51,398 nucleotides of DNA from Candidatus Azophilus lithoversatilis (GTDB lineage Bacteria; Pseudomonadota; Gammaproteobacteria; Pseudomonadales; Azotimanducaceae), in assembly GCA_028278675.1 (NCBI GenBank), contig JAQAJJ010000030.1:1-51398 (forward strand). Reading direction: 5' to 3'. The position numbers and the translations under genes were made by a program. The notes beneath the pieces were generated by a model that had not been told where the DNA came from, searched no databases, and saw only the letters and a list, made by a program, of their open reading frames with translations. Positions within the stretch are counted from its first letter, which is position 1, and each line of letters begins with the position of its first letter. Shown in pieces: positions 42,780 to 51,398 of this stretch.

Positions 42780-43232
42780 TCAGTTGGACGCCAATGAGAC
42801 GTTGAAAACGCCGGCCGATCGGGCGGAGTCCATCACATGGATCATGGTGGCGGTTTGGGAATCCGGATGGGGCTGGATGATCACCGGCGCTTCGGGATTT
42901 TCCGCATGCAACCGCTCGATGTTGGCTCGCACCGAGCGCCAGTCCACGTCCCGTTGGGCGATGACGATGCGGTCCCGGTTGCTGATGCGCACGACAATGC
43001 TCTTCTTGTCGGGATCGACCGTTCTGGGCTTTTCATCATCCGGCTGATTGACGTCCAGCCCCACCTCCTTGACGAAGGTGGCGGTGACGATGAAGAAGAT
43101 CAGCATGATGAACACCACGTCGAGCATGGGCGTGAGGTTAATCTGCTCCTCGCCTTCGTCCGATGCGTGGCCACCGATGATTCTTCGCACTGTCCGCTCC
43201 CCAACAAGTGTGTTCCGAATGATGGCCTGCAT
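42780..43232 (-). CDS. exbD: ExbD/TolR-family biopolymer transport protein
   Basis: A 150-residue protein with a single N-terminal membrane helix (INLTPMLDVVFIMLIFFIVTATF) that carries the conserved Asp, and a periplasmic domain (IVVRISNRDRIVIAQRDVDW...PVIIQPHPDSQTATMIHVMDSARSAGV). With ExbB it would harness the proton gradient for TonB or Tol systems. No exbB, tonB or tolQ gene lies in the window, so it is an orphan here. A deleted MFS gene lies upstream on the same strand. Confidence 0.9.
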   Translation of the reverse strand: MQAIIRNTLVGERTVRRIIGGHASDEGEEQINLTPMLDVVFIMLIFFIVTATFVKEVGLDVNQPDDEKPRTVDPDKKSIVVRISNRDRIVIAQRDVDWRSVRANIERLHAENPEAPVIIQPHPDSQTATMIHVMDSARSAGVFNVSLASN

Positions 43233-43275
43233 CTTACCGGGATGTTTGGATGCTGTGAAGCCTCAGCTTCCGGGC

Positions 43276-44026
43276 TCAGCTTCTGGGCTTGGCTCCAGCA
43301 GCGGCCATGCATCCGAAGGCCGCCAAGGCGGTTAAAGCCGCCGCCAAGTAGGCAAAGGCGTAGCCGACGGCGTCGTAAACCAATCCTAAGACCAGCGGTC
43401 CGCTGGCCACGCCCGTCAATGCGCAGGCGTTGGCGACGGAGAAGATGCGCGGGTAGGAGGAAGAAGGCTGCGCCCAGCCCCGCGGCCACCGGTTCAAACG
43501 CCATGCGGTCCAGCAGGAAGGCGGTCATGGGGGTGAAGACGACGCCGCCGAACGACAGTCCAGTGGAGGCGAGGGAGAGGGCGATGGAGCGGTTGCGGCC
43601 GGGGAACCAGCGGGTGACCAGGGTGGTGGCGATGACAATGGAAACACCGGTGTTGCCGATGCCGAACAGCATGAAAAGGCCATGCAGATGCCACAGTTCC
43701 CGAGCTTGGCCGAGCAGTGCCAAGGCGATGCCGGCGACGGCCGCGCCGATGATCATGATGCGGCGGACTTCAACTTGGTCGATGAGCCGGGCGACACCGA
43801 TGCCGGCGATGCCTCCGGCGAGAAAGTAGAAGCTGATGGCCACCGAAACATCGGCAACGGAAAACGCGCCATCCGCGGACAGCGCGTTCAGATAGACGGA
43901 ATGGTTGTAGAAGCCGAAGCCCGACGAGACGGTCAGGATCAGGAACAGCCCGGCCACCACCCACCAGCCGTGATAGACCATTCGAACGCTCCCTAAGCCG
44001 GCATGGGAGGGGCGGCTCGCGCTCAC
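43276..44026 (-). pseudogene. MFS transporter with internal deletion
   Basis: The 5' part (44026 to about 43456) encodes about six membrane segments of an MFS protein (MVYHGWWVVAGLFLIL to TAFLLDRMAFEPVAAGLGAAFFLL). At about 43455 the reading frame changes and the last 56 codons encode the C-terminal end of an MFS protein (RIFSVANACALTGVASGPLVLGLVYDAVGY). About half of the protein between is missing, so a deletion has fused the two ends out of frame. The start GTG 44026 overlaps the stop of the upstream monooxygenase gene, showing that it was once part of that operon. Confidence 0.75.
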
Positions 44027-44379
44027 GGGTCGGTGAGGAAGTGCCCTCGGGCCACACCGCTGCCGTCGTACACCGGCTCCTCGTGATCGACGCGGTACTT
44101 TTTGATCACGTTGTTCGTGGCTTTGCGCGGATAGCGGCCGAGATGGGCGCCCATGTCACGATACCAGTGGCCCTGCAGGTGCGCTTCGAGCGTTTCCGAT
44201 GAGGCCCATTCCTCGTAAACATGCACTCGGCCCGGCACGAGGTGGTCCTCGGTCCAGTCGTAGGCAATGCAGCCCTCCTCCTCTAGGGCGCCCTCGATTT
44301 GCGGACGGGCGCTTTGCAGCATTTCCTGGATTTGGCTGGGATCCTCAAGGTCGAGGGTGCCGGCAATGATGACTTTCAT
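44023..44379 (-). CDS. Antibiotic biosynthesis monooxygenase-fold (ABM) protein
   Basis: A 118-residue small ferredoxin-like fold protein. It begins MKVIIAGTLDL, continues with a helix (PSQIQEMLQSARPQIEGALEEEGC), and has the segment VHVYEEWASSETLEAHLQGHW characteristic of ABM and quinol monooxygenases. Such enzymes oxidise small quinols or aldehydes without cofactor. The start ATG 44379 has AAGGAACG upstream. It lies between the SMP-30 gene and the deleted MFS gene. Confidence 0.88.
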   Translation of the reverse strand: MKVIIAGTLDLEDPSQIQEMLQSARPQIEGALEEEGCIAYDWTEDHLVPGRVHVYEEWASSETLEAHLQGHWYRDMGAHLGRYPRKATNNVIKKYRVDHEEPVYDGSGVARGHFLTDP

Positions 44380-44399
44380 GATTCGTTCCTTGTGTTGGC

Positions 44400-45341
44400 C
44401 TATTGAGGGTTGAACTGCGGTTGCCTCGGCAGGAAGTTGAGTGGCGCACCCGGCGTGGTCCAAGGCATGGAGATCAACTTGCCCGTGGAAGACAGCGTGA
44501 CGTAGGCTGTCTTGAGGTCCGGGCCGCCAAAGCAGATGTTAGTGGTGACGGGATCGGGGCAGGGGACGTGGCGGGCGGGTCCGCCCTTGGGCGAGAGGAT
44601 GGTGATGCCGCCGTCAACGATGGTGGCGACGCAGACATTGCCCTCGGCGTCGATGGCCATGGAATCGAATAGAAAGTAGCCGGGCCGTCCCGGCAGCAGG
44701 CGGCCGCCATCGGGACGGTCGCGCCGTTCGTTCTTCAAGCGCCCCGGCGCGGCAAGTTCGTAGGCCCAGACGCGCCCGGTGGGGGTTTCGGCCACGTAGA
44801 GCTCATCTTCGTCGGGCGATAGGCCGATGCCATTGGGGCCTTCCAAGGGAAAGATGGCTTCCTCGATGAACGAGCCGTCCGCAGCGGCGTAGAAGACCCC
44901 CGTGCGGTCGCGGTCCCGGGCGCGGGTCTTGCCGTGGTCGGTGAACCAGAAGCCGCTGTTCGAGTCGAAGACGATGTCGTTGGGGCCCTTGAGCGGCTCG
45001 CCGTCGCAATGGGTGTAGAGCACTTCCGCTTGGCCGTCCGCCAGGTCAACCGCTTCGATGCGTCCGCCGCTGTAGTCGGTGGCCTGTTCGGCGGGGAACA
45101 GCCGCCCACGCCGTTGCGTCCAAGTGAAGCCGCCGTTGTTGCAGACGTAGCAACGGCCGTCGGGACCGATGGCGGCGCCGTTGGGACCGCCGCCGAGATC
45201 GGCGATGACCTCGACTTGGCGGTCCCGCACCCGCGAAAGGGTGCCTCGGGCGATCTCCACGACGACGACGCTGCCATCCGGCATGGCAATGGGGCCTTCG
45301 GGGAACTTCAGGCCTTCGGCGAGAACTTCGTAGTCGGGCAT
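44400..45341 (-). CDS. SMP-30/gluconolactonase family protein
   Basis: A 313-residue beta-propeller lactonase. The metal-binding pattern is visible: the Glu in LKFPEGPIAMPDG, Asn in GEPLKGPNDIVFDSN, Asn in LEGPNGIGLSPDEDELYVAE and Asp in FLFDSMAIDAEGNVC. Members open sugar or other lactones. The start ATG 45341 has GAGG upstream; the longer frame upstream is antisense to the BON gene. It lies 20 bases before the ABM gene, so both are likely co-transcribed with the decayed MFS gene. Confidence 0.92.
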   Translation of the reverse strand: MPDYEVLAEGLKFPEGPIAMPDGSVVVVEIARGTLSRVRDRQVEVIADLGGGPNGAAIGPDGRCYVCNNGGFTWTQRRGRLFPAEQATDYSGGRIEAVDLADGQAEVLYTHCDGEPLKGPNDIVFDSNSGFWFTDHGKTRARDRDRTGVFYAAADGSFIEEAIFPLEGPNGIGLSPDEDELYVAETPTGRVWAYELAAPGRLKNERRDRPDGGRLLPGRPGYFLFDSMAIDAEGNVCVATIVDGGITILSPKGGPARHVPCPDPVTTNICFGGPDLKTAYVTLSSTGKLISMPWTTPGAPLNFLPRQPQFNPQ

Positions 45342-45426
45342 GGCCGAATCCTCATCTCCCAGTGAGTGTTGCGAGCCGTTAGAATACACTTGCTCGCGCC
45401 CCGCGTTGACAATGAGAGCTTGGAAC

Positions 45427-45843
45427 ATGAAGATTGAGCGCCTTGATTCCGATTTTTCCGGTCGTGCTGAAAGCAACCAGCGGGGAGGAGCCGCTTGGCT
45501 TGGCGACCTCCGTCAGGCGGGGTGGGGGATGGCCTGCGCGTTGCTGTGCCTGGCCTTGGTGGCGGGCTGCCAGAGCTACCGCGACGGCAAGTCGCGCACG
45601 GTGGGCGAGTTGACCGACGACTCGGCCATTCAGTTGAAGGTCAAGACCCAACTCATGGCCGCCAAGGACGTCAACGGGTTTCGCCTCAACGTGGAAGTGA
45701 AGCGCGGCGTGGTCAGCCTGCATGGCCGGGTGGCCAGTCAAGAGATGCGCTTGCGGGCGCTGGAGATCACTGGTTCCGTCAAGGGCGTCTCTTCGGTTGA
45801 GGACCGGTTGGAGGTGATGCCGCCGGAAGAGCCGGTCCCCTAG
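45427..45843 (+). CDS. BON-domain lipoprotein
   Basis: A 138-residue protein with a lipobox (LALVAGC at Cys about 48) after an unusually long charged N-terminus, and one BON domain (DSAIQLKVKTQLMAAKDVNGFRL, VEVKRGVVSLHGRVASQEMRLRALEI, VEDRLEV). BON proteins bind membranes and help outer-membrane integrity. The start is unsure: ATG 45427 is used, while ATG 45529 would leave a minimal signal sequence. It converges with hemF. Confidence 0.82.
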   Translation: MKIERLDSDFSGRAESNQRGGAAWLGDLRQAGWGMACALLCLALVAGCQSYRDGKSRTVGELTDDSAIQLKVKTQLMAAKDVNGFRLNVEVKRGVVSLHGRVASQEMRLRALEITGSVKGVSSVEDRLEVMPPEEPVP

Positions 45844-46748
45844 GCGCTGTCCTTGAATAGGCCCAGCCAGTCCTTCGGCTGCAGGTAGAAGGACACCAGC
45901 TCCGCCTCCCGGGTGCCGGCGGCGGGCGCTTGGTTATAGCCCCAACGCACCAGAGGGGGTAGGGACGCCAGAACCGACTCGATCCGCCGCCCGCTTTGCA
46001 AGCCGTAGCGTGTGCCCCGGTCGATGGCCAGATTGAATTCAGCGTAGCGTCCGCGCCGGCAAAGCTGCCATTGCCGTTCCGCTTCGCCATAGGCAAGCGG
46101 CTGTCGGCGCTCGAAGATGGGCTGGTAGGCGGGCAGGAAGGCCGCGCCGATGGCCACGACCAGGTCCAGGCTGGTTGCAAAGCCCCCCAGGCGCCAGTCG
46201 TCGAAGAACAGCCCGCCAATGCCCCGGCTCTCGCCGCGATGGCCAAGATGGAAATAGGCGTCGCACGCTTGTTTCATGCCCGCGTAATGCTCGCCGGCGG
46301 CTTCGGCGGCGGTTCGATGCCAGTGCACGCAGTCCTCGATGAACCCGTAGCACGGGGTCAGGTCGAAGCCGCCGCCGAAGTGCCAGGCGGGCGGATCGGC
46401 ATCCACCCGAAAAAAACGCAGGTTCATGTGCGTGGTGGGCACATAGGGATTGCGCGGATGCACGATCACCGAGATGGCAACGGCTTGAAAGGGTGCGCCC
46501 GCCAAGTGCGGGTTGCGCTCGCTGGCCGCAGGCGGCAGGGAATCGCCGACGCTGTGGGTGAATTGAACGGCGGCCTTCTCGATGGCGGTACCGTCCTGCA
46601 GCACCCGGGGCTGACCGAATCCGACGCCGGACTGCGGCAGCCGCTCCAAGGAGAAGCGGGCTGTGCCGTCGAGTTCCTCCAGAGCAGCGCAAATGTCTCC
46701 CTGCAGCGCCAGAAAAAACGTCTTGACCGATTCAATGTCCGCCGTCAT
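45840..46748 (-). CDS. hemF: Oxygen-dependent coproporphyrinogen III oxidase
   Basis: A 302-residue HemF, which converts coproporphyrinogen III to protoporphyrinogen IX in heme synthesis. Conserved segments: PQSGVGFGQPRVL, RNPYVPTTHMNLRFF, AWHFGGGFDLTPCYGF, HRGESRGIGGLFFDD and GRYAEFNLAIDRGTRYGL. The start ATG 46748 gives MTADIESVK; no Shine-Dalgarno sequence is seen upstream, where CATAAT lies only a few bases away. It converges with the BON gene. Confidence 0.95.
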   Translation of the reverse strand: MTADIESVKTFFLALQGDICAALEELDGTARFSLERLPQSGVGFGQPRVLQDGTAIEKAAVQFTHSVGDSLPPAASERNPHLAGAPFQAVAISVIVHPRNPYVPTTHMNLRFFRVDADPPAWHFGGGFDLTPCYGFIEDCVHWHRTAAEAAGEHYAGMKQACDAYFHLGHRGESRGIGGLFFDDWRLGGFATSLDLVVAIGAAFLPAYQPIFERRQPLAYGEAERQWQLCRRGRYAEFNLAIDRGTRYGLQSGRRIESVLASLPPLVRWGYNQAPAAGTREAELVSFYLQPKDWLGLFKDSA

Positions 46749-47046
46749 GGGTGAATTATGCCTGAGTTGCTGCGCTTCCCTTATATGCAGAAGGGGAAGG
46801 GCGAGGATGGTGACCAAAGTGACGAGAGCGGGATATCTTCAAACTGACGTTTCCAGACCCATTGGGACAGGATACTAGGAGCTTTGATTGCGGTCCTTGG
46901 ACTCTATCTCGACAATTGCAAGCAGCGTCGTCGAACTCAATGTCCGCGGTGGCGCAGACAAGCGCAGGTTGAGGTTTCCATGGACGAATTGGTCGCCACT
47001 CCCCATGACATCTACAGGGTCAACTCACTCGTTCTGTCCCCCGGAT
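46749..47046. other. Stretch without a supportable intact gene
   Basis: This piece between hemF and the desaturase remnant has short open frames only. A frame ending near 47070 (VRWRGSEV) could be the out-of-frame start of the desaturase remnant. Nothing else was recognised. Confidence 0.4.
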
Positions 47047-47378
47047 CGAGTGCGTTGGCGGGGAAGTGAGGTGGAATCCTGCGCGATCGCTTTGGAATGG
47101 CGGCGTTCTAACGGGCGCCATTGTGCTCGGGCCAATGACCTTCACTTGGGGAGCGCTCGCGGTATCTGTTGTTCTGCTGGCGATCATAATGTGTGCCGGG
47201 CATTCGGTCGGGTTTCACCGGAGTTTCGAGTCTCCGAAGTGGCTGGAACGGACGAGTGTGTGGCTCGGCGTTCTATTCCGGATGCAGTGTCCGTACTGGA
47301 TGATGCGCACCCATGATTTCCGTGACTGGGCGCAGCGGCAGCCGCAATGCCATGCCTATCTGCGCGACAGCAAAGGCT
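47047..47378 (+). pseudogene. Fragment of an acyl-CoA/fatty-acid desaturase
   Basis: The frame beginning near 47063 encodes RWNPARSLWNGGVLTGAIVL, the membrane segment WGALAVSVVLLAIIMCAG, then GHSVGFHRSFESPKWLER and MMRTHDFRDWAQRQPQCHAYL. These are the first histidine box and following region of a delta-9-type desaturase. Residues that normally follow GFHR are missing, so the second His of the box is lost, and the rest of the protein is absent. The upstream part is in another frame. It is non-functional. Confidence 0.7.
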
Positions 47379-47583
47379 TGTTGCCGCTGAACAGGCGCGG
47401 GCGGATGATCGCCGTGAACATCAAATCATCGGCGCGCCTGAACAAGTCAAGGCGCAACTCGAAGCCCTGGTTGCCGCGGTGGACGCGGATGAACTGTCCA
47501 TCTTGTCCATCACCCACGACTTTGGCCGGCGCAAGCGCTGCTATGAGCTGATTGCCGAGGCCTTCGGATTGGCTGCTGGATAG
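47376..47583 (+). pseudogene. C-terminal fragment of an LLM-class flavin-dependent oxidoreductase
   Basis: About 50 codons encode HQIIGAPEQVKAQLEALVAA, DADELSILSITHDFGRRKR and CYELIAEAFGLAAG, the usual C-terminal end of luciferase-like monooxygenases. No N-terminal part is present; it is joined directly to the desaturase fragment, so two decayed genes have been fused by deletion. Confidence 0.65.
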
Positions 47584-47586
47584 GAA

Positions 47587-48882
47587 CTAACCGTAGGTGC
47601 GGCTGGCTTCGAGGTCCGCCCGGATCGTCTTGCCGGCGGCGAGGTAGAGCAGGGCGGAGACCACATTGAAACTCAGGCTGATGACCAGTGCCCAGCGCAG
47701 GGAATCGGCGCCGAGGTCCGTCCACGCGAACAGCAGGTCGGATGCGATGCCGGTGAATTGGGGACCTAGCCCTAGGCCGATGATGTTCAGGATGAACAGC
47801 AGAATGCTCGAGGCGAGCGCCCGCATGCGCAGCCCGACCATGCCCTGGGTCATGGAGAAGGTGGGGCCTAGGTAGTAGGCGCCCAGCAGGTATGGGATCG
47901 ACAGCACCCAAAATGCCGCGTAGGGCGCATCGGCGACATAGACGTAGAAGCTGAACGGCACCGAGATGAGCGTCGCGAGCCCAGGCAGCCAGAGGTACCA
48001 GCGTTTGTCGCGGGCGCCGAGCAGGTCGCCGAAGTAGCCACCGGTGAGGGTGCCAATGATTGAGGCGAAGCCGAGGTAGAACAGGACCATGCCCATCTCC
48101 GCGGTGCCGATGCCGTGGCTGCGGTTGAACATCGCCGGGATCCAGTAGCCGACGCCGTAGCCAACGAAGGCGTGCAGACTGCCGCCGATCGCCATGTAGC
48201 GAAAGCTGCGGCGCGACCACAGATGGCGGAATACCTCGGCCACCGGCGGCGCATCACCCTCGCTGAGGGTGAGCCCTTCGGCAGCGCCCCGCGGCGGCTC
48301 CCGCAGGGTGAAACGCACGATCAGCGCCAGCAGGATGCCGGGCGCGCCGACCACCATGAACGCCGTGCGCCAGTCGAAGGCCTCGTTGATCCAGCCGCCG
48401 CCCAGATTGCCGAGCATGGTGCCGATGGGGATGCCGAGGGCGTAGATGGCCAGCGCCGTGGCCCGGCGGCGGGGCGGGAACATGTCCGAGATCATGGAGT
48501 GGGAGGGCGGGCTGCCCCCGGCTTCGCCCACGGCGACGCCGATTCGGGCCAGCAGCAGGTGGAGGAAGTTGGCGGCGAAGCCGCACAGCGCCGTGGCGGC
48601 GCTCCACAACGCCAGACAGACGGAGAGCACGTTGCGCCGGGATCCCCGGTCGGCCAGCCGGGCGATGGGGATGCCGAGGACGGTGTAGAAGGTGGCGAAG
48701 GCGATGCCGCCGAGAAAGCCCATCATGGTGTCGGAAACCCCGAGATCCTGCTTGATTGGCTCCACGAGGATGCCGAGGATCGAGCGGTCAATGAAGTTGA
48801 AGATGTACACGACCACCAAGAAACCGAGCGCGTACCAGCGATAGAGCGGCGAAAAGCCCCGCGCCCGCCTGGAGTCAGACAT
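47587..48882 (-). CDS. MFS transporter (spinster-like)
   Basis: A 431-residue major facilitator with 12 membrane segments. The signatures are YIFNFIDRSILGILVEPIKQDL at the N-terminus, GIPIARLADRGSRR (loop 2-3), and RIGVAVGEAGGSPPSHSMISD, which are typical of the spinster-like bacterial MFS group often linked to uptake of aromatic acids or lipids. Substrate unknown. The start ATG 48882 has GAGGAGGG upstream; the longer frame reads through a tandem repeat and is not used. Confidence 0.9.
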   Translation of the reverse strand: MSDSRRARGFSPLYRWYALGFLVVVYIFNFIDRSILGILVEPIKQDLGVSDTMMGFLGGIAFATFYTVLGIPIARLADRGSRRNVLSVCLALWSAATALCGFAANFLHLLLARIGVAVGEAGGSPPSHSMISDMFPPRRRATALAIYALGIPIGTMLGNLGGGWINEAFDWRTAFMVVGAPGILLALIVRFTLREPPRGAAEGLTLSEGDAPPVAEVFRHLWSRRSFRYMAIGGSLHAFVGYGVGYWIPAMFNRSHGIGTAEMGMVLFYLGFASIIGTLTGGYFGDLLGARDKRWYLWLPGLATLISVPFSFYVYVADAPYAAFWVLSIPYLLGAYYLGPTFSMTQGMVGLRMRALASSILLFILNIIGLGLGPQFTGIASDLLFAWTDLGADSLRWALVISLSFNVVSALLYLAAGKTIRADLEASRTYG

Positions 48883-48893
48883 GTCCCTCCTCA

Positions 48894-48973
48894 ATCCCGA
48901 ATGGTCAACAACCCAGTGTCCACCAGAATTTTGATCCCGAATGGTCAACAACCCAGTGTCCACCAGAGTTTTG
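48894..48973. repeat. Tandem direct repeat of 40 bases
   Basis: Two units (48894-48933, 48934-48973) each begin ATCCCGAATGGTCAACAACC and end CCAGARTTTTG, differing at one base. The second unit runs into the two-hairpin element of family B. It lies in the divergent gap between the MFS transporter and acyl-CoA dehydrogenase genes. Confidence 0.85.
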
Positions 48974-49009
48974 CCTTGGCAAAACTCCAACGCGAACCGC
49001 AGGTTCGCG
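48966..49009. repeat. Repeat family B: two-hairpin element, copy 6
   Basis: Stem 1 pairs GAGTTTTGC (48966-48974) with GCAAAACTC (48979-48987). Stem 2 pairs CGCGAACC (48991-48998) with GGTTCGCG (49002-49009). Then CAGGTTCG repeats twice more with small changes. Both stems differ from other copies, while pairing is kept. Confidence 0.8.
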
Positions 49010-49126
49010 CAGGTTCGTGCAGGTTCGCGCAGTTCCGCGCCGACAGCGACTAAGCATGAGCGAAAATGCCGTCAAGTGGTAGAATTTCGCGCCAGTCAAC
49101 AACCGTCCCAATTGGACAAGGCGCTT

Positions 49127-50341
<1,215 letters not shown>

Positions 50342-50357
50342 CCGCGCCGAGCGCACC

Positions 50358-51233
50358 GTGAATCGAAAGGGGCTCATCTTGGCGGGGGGCGCAGGCACCC
50401 GCCTGCATCCGACCACCTTGGGCGTGTGCAAGCAATTGCTGCCGGTCTATGACAAGCCCATGATCTATTACCCCCTGTGCACGCTGATACAGGCCGGCAT
50501 CCGCGACATGCTGCTCATTTCAACGCCCCAGGACATCGGCCGCTTCGAACAGGTGCTTGGCGACGGCGGCCAGTGGGGGCTGTCCATCGGCTACCAAGTG
50601 CAGCAAGCGCCCAACGGCCTCGCGGAGGCCTTTCTGCTCGGGGAGTCCTTCATCGGCGGCGCGCCCTCAGCGTTGGTTCTGGGCGACAACATCTTCCACG
50701 GCGGCGGCTTGCCGGAGCTCTTGAAGAGCGCCTCGAGCCGCACGTCAGGCGCCACGGTGTTCGCCTACGCGGTGAGCAATCCCCAAGACTTCGGTGTGAT
50801 TGAGTTTGACGGCGCCGGCCGAGCGGTCTCCATTGAGGAAAAGCCCGCCACACCACGTAGCCGCCACGCGGTAACCGGGCTGTACTTCTACGACGAGGCG
50901 GTCGTGGAAGTCGCCAAGTCCATTCAACCCTCGGTCCGCGGCGAACTGGAAATCACCGACGTCAACCTGGCCTATCTGGGCCGCGGGGAGCTTGAGGTGA
51001 AGCGGTTGGCCCGTGGCACCGCTTGGCTCGACACTGGCACCCCGGACGCCATGCTGGAGGCGGCGCACTACATTCAGACGCTGGAAAAGCGCCAGGGCAT
51101 GAAAGTCGGGTCGCCCGAAGAGGTGGCTTGGCGGGCGGGCTGGATTGGCGATGAGGAGCTGGAGCGCTTGGCGCAGCCGCTGCTCAAGAGCGGCTACGGG
51201 GAGTATCTTCTGCAGCTCCTGCAACGGCCATAG
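50358..51233 (+). CDS. rmlA: Glucose-1-phosphate thymidylyltransferase
   Basis: A 291-residue nucleotidyltransferase that makes dTDP-glucose, the first step to dTDP-rhamnose and other deoxysugars of lipopolysaccharide. Motifs: GLILAGGAGTRLHPTTLGVCKQLLPVYDKPMIYYPL split by the signature Gly-rich loop, LVLGDNIFHG (metal Asp), SIEEKPATP and DTGTPDAMLEAA. The start is GTG 50358. rmlB, rmlC and rmlD are not in the window. The stop codon coincides with the start of repeat D copy 2, which occupies the bases beyond. Confidence 0.96.
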   Translation: MNRKGLILAGGAGTRLHPTTLGVCKQLLPVYDKPMIYYPLCTLIQAGIRDMLLISTPQDIGRFEQVLGDGGQWGLSIGYQVQQAPNGLAEAFLLGESFIGGAPSALVLGDNIFHGGGLPELLKSASSRTSGATVFAYAVSNPQDFGVIEFDGAGRAVSIEEKPATPRSRHAVTGLYFYDEAVVEVAKSIQPSVRGELEITDVNLAYLGRGELEVKRLARGTAWLDTGTPDAMLEAAHYIQTLEKRQGMKVGSPEEVAWRAGWIGDEELERLAQPLLKSGYGEYLLQLLQRP

Positions 51234-51328
51234 TGTCCTGTCCCGTAAGTAAGTTGGTTTTAGTCGCTAGGCCGTTTGGGTTCCCGTGCAAGGGCCTTCC
51301 CGTTACCGGAAAGGGCGACAACGCGGTG
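51231..51328 (+). repeat. Repeat family D, copy 2
   Basis: Matches 28813-28905 from TAGTGTCC through GCCGTTTGGGTTCCCGTGC to GACAACGCGGTG, with a 5-base duplication (TGTCC) near the start. The rmlA stop codon TAG is its first triplet. The remaining bases to the window end show a possible GCGAGG...CCTCGC hairpin. Confidence 0.75.
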
Positions 51329-51398
51329 TGGCAGGCCCCACATATATTTATGCGAGGAGCGAGCCCCTCGCGCTCCCCGGCTGAGGGCTCTCCTCATG

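Overview
The window is GC-rich, densely coded chromosomal DNA that reads as a gammaproteobacterium, most likely an uncultivated marine or host-associated one. The gene order uvrY-uvrC-pgsA, divergent lptF/lptG with an LptA-like gene, hemF, cysE, a TonB receptor and rmlA fit a Gram-negative gammaproteobacterium. A two-component pair resembling the proteobacterial dedicated sortase system (PdsS/PdsR) points to a marine lineage. No rRNA, tRNA, CRISPR array, transposase or integrase was seen.

Layout. 1-4.8 kb: the start of a membrane protein gene translationally coupled to a zinc alcohol dehydrogenase, a divergent DsbA-family gene, then a minus-strand block of VapBC toxin-antitoxin, GNAT acetyltransferase, cysE and a nitroreductase. 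The vapBC-GNAT block is bracketed by two copies of the cysE 3' end. 4.8-9.2 kb: an envelope lipid or glycan cluster (flippase, nucleotidyltransferase-fold protein, CDP-alcohol phosphatidyltransferase, divergent metallophosphoesterase). 9.2-12.7 kb: lptG, lptF, an LptA-like protein and exonuclease III. 12.8-18.7 kb: glutaryl-CoA dehydrogenase, uvrY, uvrC, pgsA and a PiT-like membrane protein. 18.9-22.8 kb: a small HTH protein, a periplasmic methyltransferase, a hydroxyacid dehydrogenase, an HpcH-type aldolase and an enoyl-CoA hydratase. 22.8-27.3 kb: a conserved hypothetical gene, then a VRR-NUC (FAN1-like) nuclease coupled to a nuclease-helicase whose frame is broken. 27.3-34.2 kb: pyruvate kinase, a TauE-type exporter, a MORN-repeat protein coupled to a membrane pseudokinase, and a metallo-beta-lactamase-fold hydrolase. 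34.2-42.7 kb: the sortase-type histidine kinase and regulator, an NadR-like kinase, a TonB receptor, a sirtuin and a nucleoside transporter. 42.8-51.4 kb: ExbD, a deleted MFS gene, a monooxygenase-fold protein, an SMP-30 lactonase, a BON lipoprotein, hemF, gene remnants, an MFS transporter, an acyl-CoA dehydrogenase and rmlA.

The most notable structure outside genes is a set of dispersed short repeats: (A) an approximately 100 bp element led by a GAGGC-GCCTC dyad, found before genes and once in frame inside the Fe-S region of the helicase; (B) a two-hairpin element whose second stem changes sequence but keeps its pairing; (C) tandem approximately 87 bp units, one of which supplies the ribosome-binding site and start codon of the MORN gene; (D) a 93-98 bp element seen twice. 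Together with several decayed genes they suggest a genome colonised by small non-autonomous elements and under partial decay. The strongest candidates for an undescribed system are the MORN/pseudokinase pair and repeat family A.
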